64,000 nucleotides of DNA from Paracoccaceae bacterium (GTDB lineage Bacteria > Pseudomonadota > Alphaproteobacteria > Rhodobacterales > Rhodobacteraceae). The stretch's first letter is position 1. Each line of letters opens with the position of its first letter. The notes under the pieces were generated by a model. The model saw only the letters and a program-made list of their open reading frames with translations, was not told the DNA's origin and searched no databases. A program made the position numbers and the translations under genes. The stretch is taken from contig JAHYIZ010000003.1 of assembly GCA_019429405.1 (NCBI GenBank), positions 1 to 64,000 on the forward strand, written 5' to 3'. Of this stretch, positions 61,022 through 64,000 are shown piece after piece.

Positions 61022-61880
61022 AAAGCAGGTGCGCGTGGCTACGCCAGCGGTTTGACGGCGGCTGGCTGGGGTCATCGCCGGGGTAATAGTTCTGTGGCAC
61101 GTTGATCAGCCTGCCTGCCGCCACGTCGCGGTCGTATTCTTCTTTCAGGGTGCCGCTGTCATATTCGAAATGGTTGAAGATGTAGAGCGCGCGGTGGGCG
61201 GCATCTTCGAGCAGGCACGGCCCTGCCTCACCCGAAGCCAGCAGCGTGCGCAGGGCGGGCAGGGCATCAACCTCGGCCTGCCGCACTTCGGTCCAGCGGC
61301 TGACGGGGATCACGAATTCGTCCGAGAAACCGCGCAGATAAGGCGAGGCGGGGGCCAGACTGCGGTGGCGAAAGCAGCCGAAGGCCTTGGCGGGCAACAG
61401 GTGCTTTTTCAGCCCGTGAAAATGATAGGCCATCGCCATACCGCCCCAGCAGACGCCGAAGGTCGATTGCACATGGCTTTGGGTCCAGGCGAAGACCTCG
61501 GTCAACTCGCGCCAATAGGTGACGTCCTCAAAGGGCAAATGCTCAATCGGGGCGCCGGTAATGATCAGGCCATCGAACTTTTCGCCCGAGGCGGCGACCT
61601 CGGCGAAGGGGCGGTAGAAGGCCTCCATATGGTCTGCGGCGGTGTTGCGCGTCTCGTGGTCGGTCATGCGGATCAGCGACAGGTTGATTTGCAGCGGGGT
61701 GGCGCCGATCAGCCGGGCAAACTGGTTTTCGGTCTGAATCTTCTTGGGCATCAGGTTGAGAAGGCCGATCCGCAGCGGGCGAATGTCTTGTGTGGCCGCA
61801 CGCCCCGGCGACATCACCATGACACCCTCACGCGAGAGAATGTCAAAGGCGGGCAGGGTTTCGGGCAGGGTGATGGGCAT
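60957..61880 (-). CDS. metA: Homoserine O-acetyltransferase (MetA family)
   Basis: 307-aa MetA that activates homoserine for methionine synthesis. It shows [20 protein letters not shown], the nucleophile Cys in [20 protein letters not shown], catalytic Glu/His near [13 protein letters not shown], and the end [20 protein letters not shown]. The residue aligned to E. coli Gly111 is Glu113 ([13 protein letters not shown]). In characterised MetA proteins Glu at this position selects acetyl-CoA over succinyl-CoA. The gene follows the P-loop ATPase gene by 35 bp, which leaves no room for a SAM riboswitch. Confidence 0.92.
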   Translation of the reverse strand: MPITLPETLPAFDILSREGVMVMSPGRAATQDIRPLRIGLLNLMPKKIQTENQFARLIGATPLQINLSLIRMTDHETRNTAADHMEAFYRPFAEVAASGEKFDGLIITGAPIEHLPFEDVTYWRELTEVFAWTQSHVQSTFGVCWGGMAMAYHFHGLKKHLLPAKAFGCFRHRSLAPASPYLRGFSDEFVIPVSRWTEVRQAEVDALPALRTLLASGEAGPCLLEDAAHRALYIFNHFEYDSGTLKEEYDRDVAAGRLINVPQNYYPGDDPSQPPSNRWRSHAHLLYGNWINEIYQSTPYDLDRIGL

Positions 61881-61915
61881 TCGGACGGTCTCCTTTGGGC
61901 GCCGAGATAAGCGGG

Positions 61916-62779
61916 CTAGGCGTGCGCCTCAAGGGCGTGGGCAATCAGCTCTTCAAAAGCGTGGGGCGAGCGCAGGCGGGCCACTTCGGACGCGGCAACC
62001 TTGATGCCCCAGTTTCGCGCCATGGCACTATAGCGCGGTTGGCGGTGCGCCAGCGCGCGCCGGTAGGTCCAGCGCACGAAGGCGTCGGGGTCAACCCGGC
62101 CCGGCGGCTGGCCGGTTTCGGCGTGGTAATCGGCCCATGCCGCCTCAAGAAAAGCGGGCTGGTAATACATCGGCTTGGGGGCGCGGTCGAAGCGGCGGGC
62201 CAGCTCTTCGCTGTGCTCATCGCTGCCCTCGATCCAGACCATCAGCATATTGGCGGCAAGCGCGGTCAACACCGGGTCGGCGGGGTCATCGGGTTCGACC
62301 ACCTCGCAGATCGAGCCGCCGCTGTCGCAGACGAAATGTTCATAGCCGTAAAGATCATGCGCGCGGTCTATGAACGCGGGGGTGTCGAGCAGCGCCGCGA
62401 TTTCGGCCAGCCGGTGCTGGTCTTGCCGGTGCAGGTATTCCTCAAAGGGCAGGCCACCGCGTGCCGGATCGCCCGGCTTGCCAAGGTAGGTCGACAGCGG
62501 GGCGAGGTTGTCGAACGTGATGTTCGAGGCGATGTAGACGGAATCGGTCAGCAACAGCTCGCGCAGCAGCGGCACCTTCATCGCCTCGCGCTTGAAATTG
62601 TCGGCGATGTGTTCGCCCATGTAGCGGGTTCCGATGCGGTAATCGACCGAGTAGTGGAACCATTCGCCGGTGCCGCGCAACATGCTGGCGACATGGGTCT
62701 TGCCCAAGCCCGACATGCCGAACAACAGCACCTTCTTGCGCGGCGCGGCGCGCCATTCGGCGGCGGATTGATACATCAT
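61916..62779 (-). CDS. P-loop ATPase of unknown function
   Basis: 287-aa protein with Walker [21 protein letters not shown] (residues about 18-37). The acidic [20 protein letters not shown] is a likely Walker B region. The rest ([60 protein letters not shown]) looks like a conserved alphaproteobacterial family that I cannot name. There is no membrane helix. It is upstream of metA on the same strand and probably cotranscribed with it. Confidence 0.78.
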   Translation of the reverse strand: MMYQSAAEWRAAPRKKVLLFGMSGLGKTHVASMLRGTGEWFHYSVDYRIGTRYMGEHIADNFKREAMKVPLLRELLLTDSVYIASNITFDNLAPLSTYLGKPGDPARGGLPFEEYLHRQDQHRLAEIAALLDTPAFIDRAHDLYGYEHFVCDSGGSICEVVEPDDPADPVLTALAANMLMVWIEGSDEHSEELARRFDRAPKPMYYQPAFLEAAWADYHAETGQPPGRVDPDAFVRWTYRRALAHRQPRYSAMARNWGIKVAASEVARLRSPHAFEELIAHALEAHA

Positions 62780-62806
62780 CGCAAGGCCCTTTCGCTTGCC
62801 GCCCGT

Positions 62807-63748
62807 TTAGCGTGGCAAAGCCTGCCCGTCACGCGGTTTTGCCGGTTGGGCGGGCTTTGCCGGGGCGCGGTTAAGCGCCATCAGCCCCACCGCCAGCATG
62901 CCAAAACCCGCAAGCGCGTTCCAGCCCAGCCGCTCGCCATAGACCCAGGCGCCCGCGAGGATCGCCACTGGCGGTATCAGCAGCGTGACCAGCGACAGAT
63001 TGCCCGCCCCCGCCAGCGCAAGAATGCGGTAGTAGATCAGATAGGCCAGCGCCGAACAGCCAAAGGCGAGCCACGCAATGCCCGCCCAGACCGAAGCCGC
63101 CCAGTCAAAGCTTGGCACGCCATCGATCAGCAGCATCGCGGGCAGCATCCAGACCGTGCCGCCGGTCAGCATCCCGGCTGCCGCCACCTCGGGGCTGAGG
63201 CCGCGGATCGCGCGGCGTGCATAGGCACCAGCAAAACCGTAGGAGATTGAGGCGCCCACCACCGCCAGTTGCCCCGCCGAGGTCAGCGTGAAGCCCATCA
63301 GCGCCGCGGGCCCGATTGCGATTACCACGCCCGCAAACCCGATTGCCACGCCCAAGGCCTTGTTCAGCGTCAGCCGCTCATCGGCAAAGACCGCCGCCGC
63401 GATCACCACCGCAAACACGGCGGTCGAGGCGTTCAGGATGGAGGCAAGGCCCGACTCGATGTGCTGTTGCCCCCAGACGATGAGCGAGAAGGGAATCGCG
63501 TTGTTCAGCGCGCCCATGATCAGAAAGCGCAGAACATAGCGCGGGTCGCGTGGCACCGGCAGGCGGCGCGCAAGCACCCAGAGCCAGAGCACCACCGCCC
63601 CGCCCACCACGCGCAGGCCAACCACGGTCAGCACGCCCGCGCCGCCAAGGGCGGCGCGGTTCGACAGAAACGAGGTGCCCCAGATCAGCGCCAGCGCGCC
63701 CAAAAGCAGCCATGCAAGCGGCGATATGCGGGTTTGTGTCATGCTCAT
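62807..63748 (-). CDS. DMT-superfamily (EamA) transporter
   Basis: 313-aa protein with ten predicted helices in two EamA repeats. The first begins AWLLLGALALIWGTSFLSNR. The second begins AVVGASISYGFAGAYARRAI and ends AGAWVYGERLGWNALAGFGM. Typical of drug/metabolite exporters (RhaT/YdcZ-like). The substrate is unknown. The start is ATG at 63748, or 63742 (MTQTRIS). Confidence 0.86.
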   Translation of the reverse strand: MSMTQTRISPLAWLLLGALALIWGTSFLSNRAALGGAGVLTVVGLRVVGGAVVLWLWVLARRLPVPRDPRYVLRFLIMGALNNAIPFSLIVWGQQHIESGLASILNASTAVFAVVIAAAVFADERLTLNKALGVAIGFAGVVIAIGPAALMGFTLTSAGQLAVVGASISYGFAGAYARRAIRGLSPEVAAAGMLTGGTVWMLPAMLLIDGVPSFDWAASVWAGIAWLAFGCSALAYLIYYRILALAGAGNLSLVTLLIPPVAILAGAWVYGERLGWNALAGFGMLAVGLMALNRAPAKPAQPAKPRDGQALPR

Positions 63749-63800
63749 GCGCCCTAGCTAGGGCCGCTCGCGCCGCCGCGCCACCCGGAACTTGTGCTGA

Positions 63801-64000
63801 TTACACTTTCGCGCTGCGTCCCCGGCTTTCGGCGCGGAGGTTCAGCCATGTCGCGGCAAAGATGATCGCGCCGCCCGCAAACACCGCAATTTGCAGCGGC
63901 TCGGCATAAAGCACCATGCCGACCACGCCGATGATCGGCAGGCGCAGAAAGTCGATCGGGACCACCACCGACGCTGGGGCAATGGAAAGCGCGCGCGTCA
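63801..64000 (-). CDS. DMT-superfamily (EamA) transporter, C-terminal part, cut by window end
   Basis: 66 codons are visible: TRALSIAPASVVVPIDFLRL, PIIGVVGMVLYAEPLQIAVF and AGGAIIFAATWLNLRAESRG, then the stop at 63801-63803. This is the last two helices of an EamA repeat; the PIDFLRLP motif is typical of the second repeat of RarD/YdcZ-like exporters. The start lies beyond 64000. It is a second DMT gene 52 bp upstream of the first, in the same orientation. Confidence 0.82.
   Translation of the reverse strand, partial: TRALSIAPASVVVPIDFLRLPIIGVVGMVLYAEPLQIAVFAGGAIIFAATWLNLRAESRGRSAKV

Noticed and set aside
61881-61915. SAM riboswitch upstream of metA, common in alphaproteobacteria.
   Set aside because: Only 35 bp separate metA from the preceding gene, with no structured leader.

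Overview
The window is a GC-rich (roughly two-thirds G+C by eye), densely coded bacterial chromosome segment with many 4-bp ATGA/TGATG overlaps. The gene set (soxBDAG sarcosine oxidase, split CcmI, RuvX next to a DUF1289 protein, an ScfR-type regulator, MetA without an adjacent riboswitch, DUF779 beside an aldehyde dehydrogenase) points to an alphaproteobacterium of the Rhodobacteraceae/Paracoccaceae type. No rRNA, CRISPR array or replication origin was seen.

Layout. 1-1.3 kb: 3' part of a glycosyltransferase gene, frameshifted near its end. 1.4-3.5 kb: beta-alanine (omega-amino acid):pyruvate aminotransferase divergent from a RutR-like regulator, with a near-perfect RutR operator between them. 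3.5-4.7 kb: host-attachment-family protein and Fe-type superoxide dismutase. 4.8-10.8 kb: soxB, soxD, soxA, soxG, interrupted between soxB and soxD by two small genes and a duplicated soxB tail. 11-13.2 kb: ccmI, ruvX, DUF1289. 13.3 kb: tRNA-Arg. 13.4-16.5 kb: DUF779, aldehyde dehydrogenase and an AcoR-like regulator lacking its AAA+ domain. 16.7-21.2 kb: a four-gene 2-oxoacid oxidoreductase operon whose last gene fuses a GltD-like NAD(P)H/FAD module to ferredoxin clusters. 21.3-29.1 kb: reductive pyrimidine (or hydantoin) catabolism: a second RutR operator, nitrilase-type ureidopropionase, zinc-type carbamoylase, dihydropyrimidinase and a four-component ABC importer. 29.4-34.2 kb: ScfR-type regulator, lone receiver, two-helix membrane protein and a sodium/solute symporter-histidine kinase fusion. 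34.2-40.4 kb: dipeptide ABC importer with an M19 dipeptidase. 40.7 kb: tRNA-Gly.

40.8-47.7 kb is a complete Na+-NQR operon, nqrABCDEF-apbE-nqrM plus a CBS-domain gene, with an abbreviated NqrB that lacks the usual flavinylation motif. Divergent from it (47.9-49.8 kb) lie a tetraheme cytochrome c and a Tat-exported flavoprotein. Together these look like a split periplasmic flavocytochrome, a respiratory branch with unknown acceptor. 49.9-52.6 kb is a graveyard of IS3, IS5, IS66 and IS481 remnants beside tRNA-Ser. 52.8-64 kb holds housekeeping and accessory genes: an SDR, a TPM-domain protein, a PLP decarboxylase with Lrp regulator and LysE exporter, an aminotransferase, a TetR regulator, PPK2, an alpha/beta hydrolase, MetA, a P-loop ATPase and two DMT exporters, the last cut by the window edge.

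How it fits together. The two RutR boxes tie the aminotransferase at 1.4 kb to the catabolic operon at 21.4 kb. Imported pyrimidines or hydantoins would be ring-opened by dihydropyrimidinase, decarbamoylated to beta-alanine or 3-aminoisobutyrate, and transaminated with pyruvate. The first enzyme (dihydropyrimidine dehydrogenase, PreTA) is not in the window. The NQR operon and the divergent flavocytochrome pair are the best candidates for a new system: sodium-pumping quinone reduction next to a periplasmic reductase whose active-site residues do not match fumarate reductase.
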